From: Ipomoea triloba
Taxonomy: Eukaryota > Streptophyta > Magnoliopsida > Solanales > Convolvulaceae
Direction: 5' to 3'
NCBI RefSeq assembly: GCF_003576645.1
Contig: NC_044917.1
Coordinates: 18,967,033-19,031,032 of the forward strand
DNA length: 64,000 bases
Below are positions 32,291-44,454 of the stretch, piece after piece. Numbering within the stretch: the first letter of the stretch is position 1; each line of letters begins with the position of its first letter. Under the pieces are notes generated by a model. The model was not told the origin of the DNA. It saw only the letters and a list, made by a program, of their open reading frames with translations, and did not search any database. A program made the position numbers and the translations under genes.

Positions 32291-33529
32291 GACCTTAGTT
32301 GTACTATGAACTTTTGATCTTGCAAGCGCCTGTTGATAGTTGGAAGTGATAGTTTTTTCTACATTTCATGTGTTTTGAGATGTGGATCATACATTTTCAT
32401 GTGAAAGTTCTAAACAAAATATTAATATTTATTATATTTGTAGGAGGTTAATGAGTATTACCTTTTGCTCTAGTTTCATAACTTATTTACTTGATCGTAA
32501 CAACAATGATTTTGTAGGTAGTCCGAATACTAATGATGCAATATGTCCAGTTTCATCAACAATTTCTACATCCATTTTGCACCCGTTCATTTCGACGTTC
32601 ATATTTTTTGGATTAGTATGAATGAGTGTAGTACATAATTTTGTGTGCGCATGTGAGTGTGTATTTTTTGTAATTTTTTTTTGTTGAATTGTTATTAATC
32701 TTGGAGTACCCATTGCCTCTTCACCATAATGCATGCAGTTAAAATAATTTGCCACTTTGTGTATAAACATTTTAAAATAGTGGTTGCATTTTATATACCA
32801 ATTTTTTTTTGTCAAAATTGATGCTGATTTTTGCCTTTATATTAGTTGTAATATATTTAAAAGATGTATAATAAGTATTTTACATACATGATTAATGAAT
32901 GCTACAACGGTAGCTATTTTTGAAATATCTTCATTTTTTGGATTTGAAAGATTGAGACTCCACTAATGTTGTAGTCTCAACATCTTTTCAACGAGTTAAG
33001 TATGTCACAGTGTTCTATTGTCCTACATTGAAATTTTTAATAATGAGTTTTAAATATAGCTACATAAGAGAATGATATAGTTACCATTTATATGTTATTA
33101 TCATCATAAAAACATTTCAAATGTGTGATGCATTTATTAGTGCTCTGTGGTGCACTTATGAGTACTCTGTTGTGCGCCACCAAAACAGGAAAAACGTTGT
33201 GGGTTCAATAGACCCGTTGGACCAACAAGTTTATTGAACCCATCGATGGGTTTGATAGCCCCGTTGCTTAGTGCAATACTAAGTGCACTACATATCAAGT
33301 GCACCACGTATCACTCAAAAGTGCACCACACACTAGCACATAGTGAACCACTAAAATATACATGATGCAGGAAGTTACGAAATTGTCACCATGTATTTAC
33401 TCTTCTTCATTAACTTCCATTTGTTTGATCTCAGCTCATCTTACGATTTTGATATGTTCGCGCGATCGCACGAGAGAAAAGCTCCACACCTAAGCATATG
33501 CGTGTGTGTATATATATATATATATATAT
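32290..33529. other. Intergenic AT-rich DNA
   Basis: No gene recognised. Around 33130-33360, repeats of GTGCACCAC, GTGCACTT and AGTGCACCACACA on both strands suggest a small inverted-repeat element without clear ends. Confidence 0.45.
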
Positions 33530-33672
33530 TTTTTTTTTTTTGGTAAGTTCACAGGATCTTTCTCTGTCCGTCTAACGGTCCAGGTCCACCCACGTTCGCT
33601 CCGAGAGGCACAGGAGCTGGCCCAGGGAGAATCGTCACTTGTGGGAATTGAACCCGGGTTCTCCCGGAATTC
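33530..33672 (-). mobile_element. tRNA-derived SINE, 5'-truncated
   Basis: On the minus strand: a B-box-like GGTTCAATTCC (33644-33654), a body of about 100 bases and a terminal A-run (T-run 33530-33541). The A box expected some 35 bases before the B box is missing. The flanks are TA repeats, so a target duplication cannot be judged. A non-SINE retroposon tail is the alternative. Confidence 0.5.
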
Positions 33673-33689
33673 TTATATATATATATATT

Positions 33690-34190
33690 CTATAAAAAAT
33701 ATCTATAATACTAAAAATTAAATTAAAGTAAATATTATTTACAGTCATACATGTATTTCAATTTTACATTATAGTGGAAATAATAATAATAATGCCGCAA
33801 GCCAATGAATTCAATTTTAGTGGATGATAATAATTATTATGTGGGTAATAATACAATTCCACACAACAATGAATTCAATATATACATAACTAATATTACA
33901 ATATGAAATTAAATTAAATAGAAGATCACAAATGAAATTTGTTACCATAAAATTAACATATCATTTAATGCCTTAAAGAGAAAATTAAATTATAGTAGAA
34001 GACACTTTTAAACCCGTACAATACAAGAGACGGTTTTCAACTATTAACATCTCTTAAGGGATAAAAGTGCACAACCACTTACACCAACCGAGTTACCAAA
34101 GCTATTTATACCTTCATTTTGTGTGTATATAAAGGAAAATTTTACACTACTAAGCATAATAATGCCAAATTTAAATATAGTAAAAATATT

Positions 34191-34247
<57 letters not shown>

Positions 34248-35453
34248 AATTTAACAGAGCCAAAAGAACAAGCTCACTTTAACCATTTATTTATAATAAT
34301 GATTATTCAAATCAATGAAAGTATTTTCTTGGTCAAGAAAGAAATAAAATTAAATTAAACAAAATAAGCTCACTTTAACCGTTTATTTATAATAATGATG
34401 ATTCAAATCAATGAAAGTATTTTCTTGTACAAGAAAGAAATAAAATTAAACTAAACAAACTGTGAATATGTGATCATGTCACTCCAATACTATCCAATGT
34501 CAGAACTTGTCACACCCCAATCCCAAATTGTCCGCGCTCCAAATGTATATGTCATTTAATTTGCACAAAAATTTACTTCATGATATATATAGTGGATAGT
34601 GTATGACGGTATGTGTAAGCTATTTTTTCACATATGCACCCTAAATGAAGACCATCAAAATTTTAATACAAAATTCAATGGTATTAGTAATTTAACTTTG
34701 AGTGTCAGAATTCATGGAACCATCTTTGATTCTTTGCCCATAAATAAATAAATGCTCAACAATTACCTTCAAAAGAAAAAAAAAATAAAAAAAAAACTCA
34801 ACAAGAAGGCACAAGAACACAATTTCACATGCAAATATGCCATGAGGGTAGTTGAAAGGCGCAAACTGCACCTTCCATTTAGTCCTCTCCCTTGGCCTTC
34901 TACTTCTCTGCAAGAAAATGGATATTGGAATGGATAAATTTGTAGTGAAAGTGAGAAACATACTTCTGTGCAAGAAAATGAGATTGTAGTGGAAGTGAAA
35001 GAGCAGCTATAGCTTCCTGGGCTACTGATATTTGTAAGCCCACTGCAAATGATATCTATGGAGAAATTGCCTGTTTCTGGTGCCTCCCTTGCCAGCCACT
35101 TCCTTTGCCTCAGTTACTGGTATCAGTCTCACCCTCCATTAATGCATGTACTAAGGAGATCTGAGTATCTCTTTGAATAGAGCAAACATCATTAAACATT
35201 AAACATCATTTTACAGCAGTGCATTTGACTATTTGTGTTAGGATATAACTATATATGTTTATTTATTGTCTTGCACTGTTTAAATCTGTAGATTCCTACA
35301 GGCTACAGCTGAGTGTGACGATACATACACATACGTTGTATTACATTGAGGTATTGCGAGGAACAGAGATCAATCAACAGAGATATACCCGTATAGTTCA
35401 CCTTCTCCTCTAGCACAATCTATAATCACCTCCTCAAACAAACTATTGAAGGA
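33690..35453. other. Intergenic AT-rich DNA
   Basis: No convincing gene. It includes a TA microsatellite (34194-34244), a 96-bp tandem duplication (34271-34460) and A-runs near 34774-34797. A CAAGAAAATGG block repeats at 34912 and 34970. Part of 35160-35453 may be the DUF599 3' untranslated region. Confidence 0.45.
34271..34460. repeat. 96-bp tandem duplication
   Basis: Two copies, 34271-34366 and 34367-34460, starting AGCTCACTTTAACC. They differ at about five positions. Confidence 0.9.
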
Positions 35454-37016
35454 CTATGCATCATTTGCTTTCCGTTTAAAAGACTGACAATGGAGATCCC
35501 TGGTAAAGCTTGTAGTTGTGTCCAAGAAGTAGAGAGCAAGTGACAGTACACAACAACACACAAACATTGGTATGGGCCCAAAAACCCAAAGAAAGAGAGG
35601 AAATGACAAGTAAAACGCCCGTAGCCCAAGTGACCAAAAGTAGCTCCCTCGATTCAAATTTCTCGCAACATACTCTATAGAATCTGTACTATCTTTGAAT
35701 GTGGGCACCGTAGCTAAGAAGCTAACATGGGCATAATACCTAATAGACTGCACATTGCAGAGAAAAGCTACGAGGAAGCATAGCAAGATGGTGAAGAACT
35801 TTACAGAAGACAAAATTGCAGTTTTGTTGCCATAAAGAAGGTTAGATGATGCAGGGTCGGATTTTCCACTCACATATACACTTATTATCGAGCTGAGAGT
35901 GATAGCTGTGGTTGCCAAAAGTGTTGAAGCCATTATGTTGTTCCGTATTGTTTGAACAGTTAAAACACCGTTCTTAATTGGATCCTGAAAATAGTTACAT
36001 ACAGTCAACTTAAAAGTCCAAGGAAAACTAATGGTCAATTGATCTTTTAAGGTGAATAGTCAGAGTCAATGAATATTAGTTGAATAATCAAAGAAAATCC
36101 ACCATAAATCTCTCATTGTTACCATAATTTTCTAGTGCTAGGATACCAATTTGCCAGCGGTTGACACAAGTAGTTGAGGGTAGTTATATCTTTTGTTGAC
36201 AAATGAGGTATTCGTCAATTCAACACAATTTCAAGAGGGCTGAAAATACTTGAGAGTTAAAAGAGAGACTCAGTTGCAAAGATTCAAAGGTGAAACAACC
36301 TCGACGAATGGGTGGGAAAAAGAGATCAACAATAGTTCCTACGATCTCTCTAGGTGGTCTAGCTAATTCATAGTCGCATCCTTAAATGAGAATGAAAGTT
36401 GCTATTTAAGTACCATGCTTATTTCTTATCAAGGACAAATTGTATCTTAGTGCTATCCATTAATCCATTACAGAGAATGAAAGCTTCTAGTTATCAGTAG
36501 AGCCTACTCAAGTTTTATATATTGGCCCGAATTCTTATCACTGATATCTTAATTAAGAACACTAAAAAGTAGTGTAATTCTTTCAATACAGGGAGGGACT
36601 CATCCTACACAAAATTAGATACAGTTTAACAAAAATCACAGCCTCACTGATGGTGGCAACATAGCATGAATCGCAACATATTTGTAATCTTTGTTTGGAT
36701 ACATATGAATTAAACCTCAATTTCTTTAGTTACAGCAAGTTAACACAAAATCCAGCATACATAACTCAAGAATATGTGCAAGCTAAGCTAAGATTCAAAA
36801 TTTGGGTGAATGGAGAGAGAATAGGCGAAGAAGGAAAGGGATACTAACAGACATCATGGAGTGGACCCAGCTATGGCGAGACTCAGCATTGATCCCGATC
36901 ACAGTTCTAGTGGGGTTCCGGACAATGGTGAAGAGAAGCCAGGCATGGTACGACACCATTATTGCGATGCCCGCAGGCACCAGAACGTAATCCAGCTGCT
37001 CTTCTTTCAATCCCAT
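35454..37016 (-). CDS. DUF599 family membrane protein, two exons, 232 aa
   Basis: Exon 1 is 37016-36849 (56 codons) and exon 2 is 35984-35454. The joint leaves ...WVHSMMS then DPIKNGVL, matching the spacing in plant DUF599 proteins. The donor reads GTTAGT and the acceptor TTTTCAG; the intron is 864 bases in phase 0. The protein has about four hydrophobic segments: LDYVLVPAGIAIMVSYHAW near the N-terminus, ASTLLATTAITLSSIISVYV, SVKFFTILLCFLVAFLC, and a long C-terminal one (YLSFPLFLWVFGPIPMF). The conserved N-terminal PxxTVIGxNA-type motif is present (NPTRTVIGINAESR). DUF599 has no established biochemical function; a multi-pass membrane location is the only safe inference. The DNA directly upstream is an hAT-like MITE. 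Confidence 0.9.
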
Positions 37017-37103
37017 CTTCCCTTTCTCTCTCCCAAATCAACAATTCAACACCACAGCACTACAGTGGCGATCTCAGTGATCACAATTCATAAACCCGCA
37101 AAA

Positions 37104-37507
37104 GTAAAGTGTGAGCATCGGTTCAAGTTCTGGCCGGTTCTGATCCGGAAAGGGAAGAACCAAAATCAGAACCTTATATAAAGGTTCCGGTTCCAGTTTG
37201 AACCACCGGTCCTAATATAATTTTTTTTTTGAAATTCTATATTTTATTTTTAAGATGGTCTAAATTGAACAATTAATTTTTATTTATTTATAATTTCTTT
37301 AACAAGTGATTATATCAAATATTTAAATTTTATAATTAAATTAAAAAATCAAAATAATTTTGGTATTGCACTTAATTTTAACAAGACTAAGTTGCCTATG
37401 TTAGTTTTGACTTTTCATTTTAAAAACTAATAATTTTTTTCGATTCTATATTATTCAAAACCGGAAACTTTTGATTCCGATTTGGTTCGAATCGTACTCA
37501 TCCCTTA
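37104..37507. mobile_element. hAT-like MITE in the DUF599 promoter
   Basis: Ends AAAGTGTGAGCATCGGTTC and (reverse strand) AAGGGATGAGTACGATTC. Flanking GGTTCC, CCGGTTC and GAACC motifs resemble the hAT-like copy at 30.8-31.8 kb. No exact 8-bp target duplication was found. It starts only 88 bases before the DUF599 start codon. Confidence 0.55.
37172..37183 (-). promoter_or_regulatory. Possible TATA box for DUF599 within the MITE
   Basis: On the minus strand CTTTATATAAGG lies about 155 bases before the ATG. The motif is nearly palindromic, so it could serve either strand. Position fits a core promoter, but this is inference. Confidence 0.35.
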
Positions 37508-38587
37508 TTAGAATCATACCATAATTTATATTACGATTTTGATATTTAGTTATTTACCCATTTTCATATTGTCCATTCCTTAATTGACTCGGTTTGCGCA
37601 GATTTTGGTTCATCTCATACCCTCACTAAGCCAAAACGCATGGAGTGGTCCATGTCATACACTCACTTACTTTATTGTTGGGTCTTTGGGGCCAAATGTG
37701 AAAAGTTTGGAAAGCTTGTGCACATCATTACCACTAGTCGGCTCGACCTTGTAAGCCCTTGAGGATTGTAAGTTGAATCAAAATCATTTACTTGCTTGGA
37801 TTGGTGTGATTTGTGTGTGAGAGGTGTCCCTTTTTGTTTTTTGTTCTTGACCTTATGGGGTTTTGTTTCCCTAAATATTCCTTGAATTGAGGTTGTCACA
37901 CATGATTTGCCATATTTGCTTGGTAAAAATGGAGAATAACACCCACTTGACTCTTGTGTATAGTTTGATTGTTTCACCATTTGAGTTTGTGAGTTTCTTG
38001 GAGCCATCTTTGGCACTCATGGTCTTTGATTGGTTGATTGACCTTCTTGAAGACAAGTAAGGCTAAAGTGTAGAAACATTTGATGAGTGTCAAATATGTC
38101 TTATTTTAAGGGATGTTTTGATGTCTATTTGTGCCTTGTTCGAGTCCTTTTGAGTGATTTATGGGCTTAATTGTTTTATTTTCATAAAAGTTGCATTTGA
38201 TGACTAACTTTGGGACACTTTTGCATTTTTACAGAATTTGAGTGGTATTGGAGGCAAGAAACGGGCAAAAATAGCAAAAGTATGTAATCTGGGAGCAGTA
38301 CGAGTGACGTATGCTCGTACTTCCACTCATACAGGAGCTGGCTGAGAGTTTTATGCTCGTGATCACGTTCGTGGTAGTGGCCAAGTAGAAGAACGCCTAA
38401 TACGAACACGCGTACAATTGTACAACTGCTCATACCAGTGTCAGTTTGAAGATGTATAAATTGCTTGTTGGCGGGATTGTTTAGGGGACTTTTGCCATTA
38501 GTTTAGGATTTCATTTTCCACTTCTAGTCCAGGCTCTAAAATTCTCTCCAATTGTATAGATAAGATAGTACGTTCTAGGGTTCAAGG
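37508..38587. other. Unassigned dispersed-repeat-like DNA
   Basis: The 114-codon minus-strand frame at 37672-38016 has no recognised domain. CATGTCATAC(A/C)CTCACT and a CGTGATCACG-type GC-rich patch (38280-38440) suggest retrotransposon untranslated DNA. It is cut at 38587 by the chromovirus LTR. Confidence 0.35.
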
Positions 38588-38924
38588 TGTAACACCCCGG
38601 CTTGGCTATACCGACATTCGGAGTAGTTACCGCCACACCTAGACTAAACCCAATCAAATACAGATAGGGTTCACTCTAGATGCACAGGCTAAAGATTAGG
38701 AAACTATATCATATCATCATAACCATCATAACTTTATATATATATATATAGCATCAGCAAAGGAGTAGCTATACTAGCTACTAATATGTACAAGGGTTTC
38801 TTACAGCCCGTTAGATCAAGAGTTTGGGCTATGCCCGACCTTACTAGCCATCTTAGAACTACCATGGCTACAAAAGATATGTACACAAAAAGGGTCAGTC
38901 TTGACTTTTCTCCCAAGACACAAT

Positions 38925-39464
38925 CTACTCTAATGAGCGGTACACCGGGCCAGTATATGTGCCCCAAACGAGGTGCCACTCGCCCTCGAACCAGGTAATA
39001 TGATTCAGGAAGTTACAAGTGCTATTGACCATCATCCACTCCTCAAGATAATCCGGAGGACTAGGGTCCCACGGATAGGGGTAGTGAACGACAAACTCAA
39101 GGGGGTCACTCTCCGCTAAAACCTCAATGGGATAAAACCCATAACTCGCCTGGATGACATCCATATGACACAACGGATTAGTGGGGGCAGGAGACCAAAC
39201 ATGTACCACTGGTTGAACAGGAGTAGGAACGAGGTCAGGAGTACAAGCCGGAGCTGGAGGGTTTGGAGCGTAGCCGGGAGCAAACATGTCGACACCCGAT
39301 AAGTACTGTACATAGTCGTCATAGTCTAAGATAGGGAACATGAACTCTGACAAGTCATCAGAGTTCCCGGGGCTGCACGAGCCCACGCTAGACTCCATCT
39401 GATAAAGGACACAATGAAGTGTAGTTAGCACGACGGCTAAGTAAGGAAATCCATTGTCACTCAA
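38925..39464 (-). CDS. Unknown 179-aa open frame inside the LTR
   Basis: The frame lies on the sense strand of the element, in the last third of the LTR. The product is acidic and rich in Pro, Tyr, Trp and Asp (PILDYDDYVQYLSGVDMF, APNPPAPACTPDLVPTP, HYPYPWDPSPPDYLEEW). That composition is unlike the chance frames of this AT-rich window. The first 23 codons (39464-39396) fall in DNA conserved in the other LTR. At the second Met the DNA reads CTTTATCAG then ATGGAG, so a splice acceptor could begin the real reading at MESSVGSC. The other LTR lacks most of this frame. No known domain was recognised; function unknown, and expression is unproven. Confidence 0.35.
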   Translation of the reverse strand: MSDNGFPYLAVVLTTLHCVLYQMESSVGSCSPGNSDDLSEFMFPILDYDDYVQYLSGVDMFAPGYAPNPPAPACTPDLVPTPVQPVVHVWSPAPTNPLCHMDVIQASYGFYPIEVLAESDPLEFVVHYPYPWDPSPPDYLEEWMMVNSTCNFLNHITWFEGEWHLVWGTYTGPVYRSLE

Positions 39465-40669
39465 AAGTAAACAAAGGTTTCGAAAATATAATAATTAGAA
39501 AGCTGTAAAGTTTACCCATGAGTTGAAAATCTACCTGCAACCAGATTATCAACAACAGATAACATAGTAGTATGTGCGAGTTCAGTCAACATATGATAAT
39601 TTTCATTTCCGGGAATTTTCATCATTTTTAACTTAAAAGAGAGAGAGCGTTCAGCAGCACGTTTCAGTGCTTAAAATACGTCACATTTTGGATAGAATCA
39701 TTTCTTTCTCAATGTCGTTAGAGAGTAACTCTTTTCTCATCTTTAAAACCTCCTTAGTTTCATATTAGCAAGCGTGAGGCCTTTGGAGCATTCACATAAC
39801 TCCCTCTCTGACCACTTGGATCATCGAACTCGGGGTCAGTGGTCATCACCCGGTCTAACACTGATCCCCTGGACGTAAGGTTCGTTAAAATGATTCCTAG
39901 CTGGCCTAGCTAGGTCCGTTAAAATGACACCTACCCGAACTTCTGGAGTAACTATACTTTAAGTGTGCACACCCCCATAGGAATACCTCATCCTACGAGT
40001 TATATAGTACCCGGCGAATAGACTTCGCCCTGTAGTATGAACTAGTCATACAATATAACATAACGACGAATAGACTTCGCCCTGCAGTATGAATGATCAT
40101 ACAATATAACACAACGACCACTGGGCAATGGCACTTAAAGCCACCCGTGGGTCAATCAAGGTCCTCCTCAACTTACTTTAGAAACTAAGGTTTTGAAAAC
40201 ATGATCTTTCCTGCAGTTTTATTTTCTCCAATCATTTCTTTTGGGCATATTTCTCATTCGAGCCCAATACTTGAAATTGGCTACCTCATTAGCTCATGAA
40301 GGATTTTCAAAATACTCTCAGTGTCCGCAGGCTTTTCAAACACCATTTTCTCATCTTCCTCACGTAAAGTACACATTCATTAAAAGTGGTATTTCCCTTC
40401 AAAAAAATAAGGTTTTTGACAATCTACTCATCAAAATAGCATACGTTCTTTCGACTTAAGTTTCATAAACATTTTTATTTGCCCATAGGCTTTTCAACAC
40501 CATTCCTCAAGTGACAAGAGTTATACTTGTTTCTCAACAACAATATTTTTCTTCCAAAGTGATGTACAAAATTTTCCAAAACAAATAGTTCCTTCAAAAA
40601 TTGAACTCATTTGCCTGTAGGCCTTTCAAACATCATACCATGCAGGAGCAAAGAAATTTACGGAAGAAA

Positions 40670-40915
40670 ATTCGGTCGAAAACAGATCCGTGCACCGCAG
40701 CCGCGCGGATGTCCGCACCGCCGGACGCACGGCGGACGCGCACGTCCGGGCCGCGTCCGGCCGCTCGGCCGTGATCTCGCATTCTGGACACCGACGGACG
40801 CGCAGTGGACGCGCGTCCGTGTTCGCGTCCGGTCGTTCGGCCTCGGTCTCGCGTACTGGACGCCGATGGACGCGCGTCCAGGGTCGCGTCCGTCCAATTC
40901 TGCCCACTTCGGGCA
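40670..40915. repeat. CpG-rich block with GGACGCGCGTCC repeats
   Basis: About 245 bases of very GC-rich DNA inside an AT-rich LTR. CGCGTCCG, GGACGCGCG and CGGCCGCTCGGCC recur on both strands at a spacing of some 60-70 bases. Open frames on both strands run through it and are not judged genes. The other LTR lacks a matching block. Confidence 0.75.
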
Positions 40916-42044
40916 GTAAAAACTGTGTGGTAACGCCTTGATTTTCCAATATTTTCACAAATATAAGCCTATATGGACATAAATACAACATATACATGCA
41001 TATATTAGCCATGAACATATATACAAAAATTACCAAAAATTCCAAGGGTAGTCTCTTGGGCCAACTAAGAGATCCACAAATTTAACACATAATTTTCACA
41101 TAAAATTCCTAGTCTTATAATTTACTAGCAATTGTTCATTTTCAAGTGACTAAACCGACTTAAGGGATTCCTTACCTCTCAAGTAGTTTTTAATACCGTA
41201 GACAAAGTTGTGATCTTCTCCTCCAAACTTTCACCGAAGATCCTAAATAATGATCACCATAACAACAATATTTTCATGAATTCTTAGCTTAAATTTAAGT
41301 TCTAGGAAAGGATTCTAGCCATTTTAACCGAATAAAATCAAAGTTTTACATATTATGGAAGCACTTGTGTAAGAAAAATGGCTATGGAGTTCTTGGATCA
41401 CAAAGATGAAGATGATATTTTTCCTTCTCTTTTTCCTTCTCTAATTTTCGAAAATGGTAGGGATGGAGGAGACTTGGATCATAAGTTAACTAGCATGACT
41501 TATCCCATACTCATCCTACTTAATTAATTAATAATTACCACATGGTAAATAAGGGTGCCACTTGTCACAACCCCATGGTGTGTCTTGAAGGGTAAGTTTG
41601 CTTTGCCAGTTGGGGGTTAAATCAGATAAAAGTTCGGAGGAATATAATTTGATTCGGGAAAATTTTAATACCAAAATTATTCTAAAAATAATCCCGTCAT
41701 TAACCACTAAAATCGGACAATTTTCCGGTATCTCGCGAAATACAGTGGTACGGAGGTTCGTAATAAATTTCACTCTTACAGTTCGTCTAATTCTCACTTG
41801 AACTAAATAGGAAGTTCATGCTTAATCGCATTATGCTTAAAAATCCATTTCCTAGGGAAATTCGAACTGCATATACATCCTCAAAAATTTTTCGGTTCGT
41901 GACCGGTACGTAGATCGCAGCTTATTAATAACTAGTCTCACTTATAAAAATCCTTCTGAAGTACCGAGAGATCATCTCATAAATGTCATAGCCTAAAAAT
42001 ATTTTTCGAACCCTAAACTTATCGGAATAGACGAGGGGTTACAG

Positions 42045-42060
42045 TCTTCCCCCCTTAAAA
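42045..42060 (-). other. Polypurine tract of the chromovirus
   Basis: Minus strand TTTTAAGGGGGGAAGA lies two bases before the LTR start TGTAACCCC. Confidence 0.8.
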
Positions 42061-42201
42061 TAGTTTTGTCCCCGAAACTTCCTTCTTGTTATCCATGGAT
42101 TCAAAGTAGATTACTACTTACCTTTGTGTACACATAACGAATTCTTAGTATGCCTAATCTTAGCACACAATTTGTTTAGGCACATAACAAGTAGATCGAT
42201 T

Positions 42202-42510
42202 CTACGTACCTGAGTTAAACAACTCCGGATAACGTCCTATCATAACGCTTTCCAATTCCCACGTAGCTTCCTCTGGACTGTGATTCGACCATTGGACTTT
42301 GATCATTTTGACTGATTTCCTCCTTGTATCTCGGGTTTTAGAGTCCAAGATTCGAATTGGTTTTTCTTCGTATACTAACGAATCATCCATCTCCAATTCC
42401 TCAGGTTCCAATACATGGGATGCATCAGGTACATACCGCTTAAGTTGAGAAACGTGAAATACGTTATGTACCTTATCAAGCTCAATCGGCAGAGCCAGCC
42501 GATAGGCTAA
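42202..42510 (-). pseudogene. Chromovirus integrase C-terminus with chromodomain
   Basis: Contains AYRLALPIELDKVHNVFHVS and LKRYVPDASH, the linker at the end of gypsy integrases. The chromodomain follows: IKVQWSNHSPEEATWELE, then YPELF. The chromodomain of such elements guides insertion to heterochromatin. The upstream GPF/Y part is lost; the first 14 codons of the open frame (to 42552) are unrelated. Natural stop at 42202-42204. Confidence 0.9.
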
Positions 42511-42552
42511 ATTTCCTAGTGTAAATGCCTTCCAAAGATCACACTTCAACAC

Positions 42553-44454
42553 ATAGCCTCAACTATGCCAAGGTCTCTTCATTGCATCTAAGGGAATGCC
42601 AATCCAATTCACTCCATATCACCTTGCTCATTTACTTTTGCTTACTTTCTTGCATACTTTATTTTGCATTACACTCTTTGCTATTGTTGTAATGAACTGG
42701 CCTAGCTTGCTACCGCGATTACATTTTCACATAAAGCTCCTGACCTTTTAAGGTTACAAACTGTTCGCTCAGAGAAGTCTCGAACAGTTCATTTGAGTGG
42801 TTAACTTATACCTTTCGAGCTAACACTTTGACCCTTAATCTTTATAACCTTTTGTTCGAATTGTTGTCCTTTAATATTCGATACACTTCAAGACCCTTTT
42901 ATTCGGTAAGGTTTGCCCTTTTACTCTTCGGTCATTGCTACCTTTCGGTTTTCAATACTTCTACTCTTCGACTCTTCGTCTTGAACTCTTTGTAGCGTTC
43001 ATTCTTCATAGCTCCTTGTCTGCTTGAACTTCTCGTAGAGAGTTTAGTTGACTATTCGAATTGTAACTTTTCGAAATACAATTCGGACTCCTCAGAACTA
43101 TTCGATCAGAATGAATGAATTTCCAAAGTCTAAACGAGAAATGAATTGGGACTAAAATTTCTTAACTTTTGGTATCATCAAAATCTAATATACACTTGTT
43201 CCTAACACGCACACGAATGGATGCAAATCAAATCTCACAAATAAGCTTTGAATTAATTGAATCAAATCATTCAAAGCGCGTCCGAAGATTAACAACTCAT
43301 ACAAGCAAAGATTTTGTCAAATTTTTTAATTAACTTTTCCCAACTAAGTGAGAACAAAAAAGTTTTACTTATGAAAATAGCTAGGTATCTCAGACAAACT
43401 AAGGCTTTGCCAAAAGTTTTTTAATTAATTTTCCCCAACTAAGTGAGAACAAAGAAGGTTTACTACATGTAAGTAGTAAAGGTTACGCGAACCTTTGTTG
43501 CTCGCAAAGCAGTAAAGATTGCGAGAGTCTCTATTGCTCGCAATAAGAAAAGGGTGGGGCAGTAAGGGACTACCTAAGTGTTCTCAATCATATGTTGTTT
43601 ATATCTCATCTATTGCATTTTAGTGTTGCAAGAACTAGAAATGTTACGTTGTGTTAATTATGATCAATTTAGAAATTAATTGTGATTAATTTTAATTTAT
43701 TTAATAATTAACTTTGTAACTTTGAATTATTTTGATTAAATTGCCAATGTTGAGAGTTAAGATTTAAATTTTAAATTTAATTTTTTTGAATGCTAATGAT
43801 TTTCTAATTCAATATATATAAATATTTTGTGTTGGATAGAATGTTTTAGAATTTTTAACTCTTTAAAATTTCTGAGTTTTATTTCTACATCTTCTAAATT
43901 TCTTCCAACACTTCATATCTCATTTTGTTTAAAGTTCGCTATACGATTTATTGGAGTGCTCGAATAAATTGTAGTAATTCATTGTATACATAAAATCAAT
44001 GTTTCAATGCTCTTAGCACCATGTGGATGAAGCGAATTGATTTTAAAAAAAGTGTGTACCAAATGTTTTTGATTAATTTTGTGAATACCATCATTGATTA
44101 ACTGAATTTTGGGAATTATTTTTTGATTAAAATTCTCTATGAACCTACAATAAATACAAAATATTTGATGGATCAATATTTCAAATTTCACTATTATATT
44201 ATACTATCAGTACTTCTTAAAATATATAGATATAGTTGACCTTAGAAATTTCCGCAACATCCAGGAATACACTGAATCTTACAAAGGAAGAAATATTTAG
44301 ACTGAGTCCAATATGGGTGGATTTGTCAAACTGGAAGAGACTATTTAACCAAATTATTGAAGACATGTCATGTTCACAAAATTAAACATCGATCAAGAAG
44401 TGAGATAGAGTTTTGACATCTGAACAAAGTTTCTGCAAATAATTGTTGATAGGA
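42553..44454. other. Intergenic DNA before the GST gene
   Basis: From 42600 to 43130 the plus strand is pyrimidine-rich (CTTCG, CTTTTG, ACTCTTCG). At 43310-43500 a block containing CCAACTAAGTGAGAACAAA occurs twice about 100 bases apart. Both GTTGCTCGCAAAGCAGTAAAG and its relative at 43525 give short repeats. The rest is AT-rich. No gene seen. Confidence 0.45.

Larger units (their letters stand above)
38588..42043 (-). repeat. 3' LTR of the chromovirus, 3.46 kb
   Basis: TGTAACACCCC at 38588 to GGGGTTACA at 42043. It shares blocks with 1271-4943. Special features are a 179-codon open frame on the sense strand (38925-39464) and a CpG-rich block (40670-40915). Confidence 0.85.
38588..42552 (-). 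mobile_element. 3' end of a Ty3/gypsy chromovirus (Tekay/Del-like)
   Basis: On the minus strand: integrase C-terminus with chromodomain (42552-42202), a short untranslated stretch, a polypurine tract (42060-42045) and a full LTR (42043-38588). Everything upstream of the last part of integrase is missing; similarity to the integrase tail stops near 42510. The 5-mer next to the LTR is CAAGG, with no partner visible. It belongs to the same family as the element at 0.4-4.9 kb. Confidence 0.85.

Noticed and set aside
37672..38016. 114-codon minus-strand frame
   Set aside because: No domain or splice partner; the region looks like untranslated repeat DNA. It was kept only as unassigned sequence.
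40611..41045. Several Arg-rich frames of 79-139 codons on both strands
   Set aside because: They follow the CpG-rich repeat block and have mutually exclusive frames without domains.
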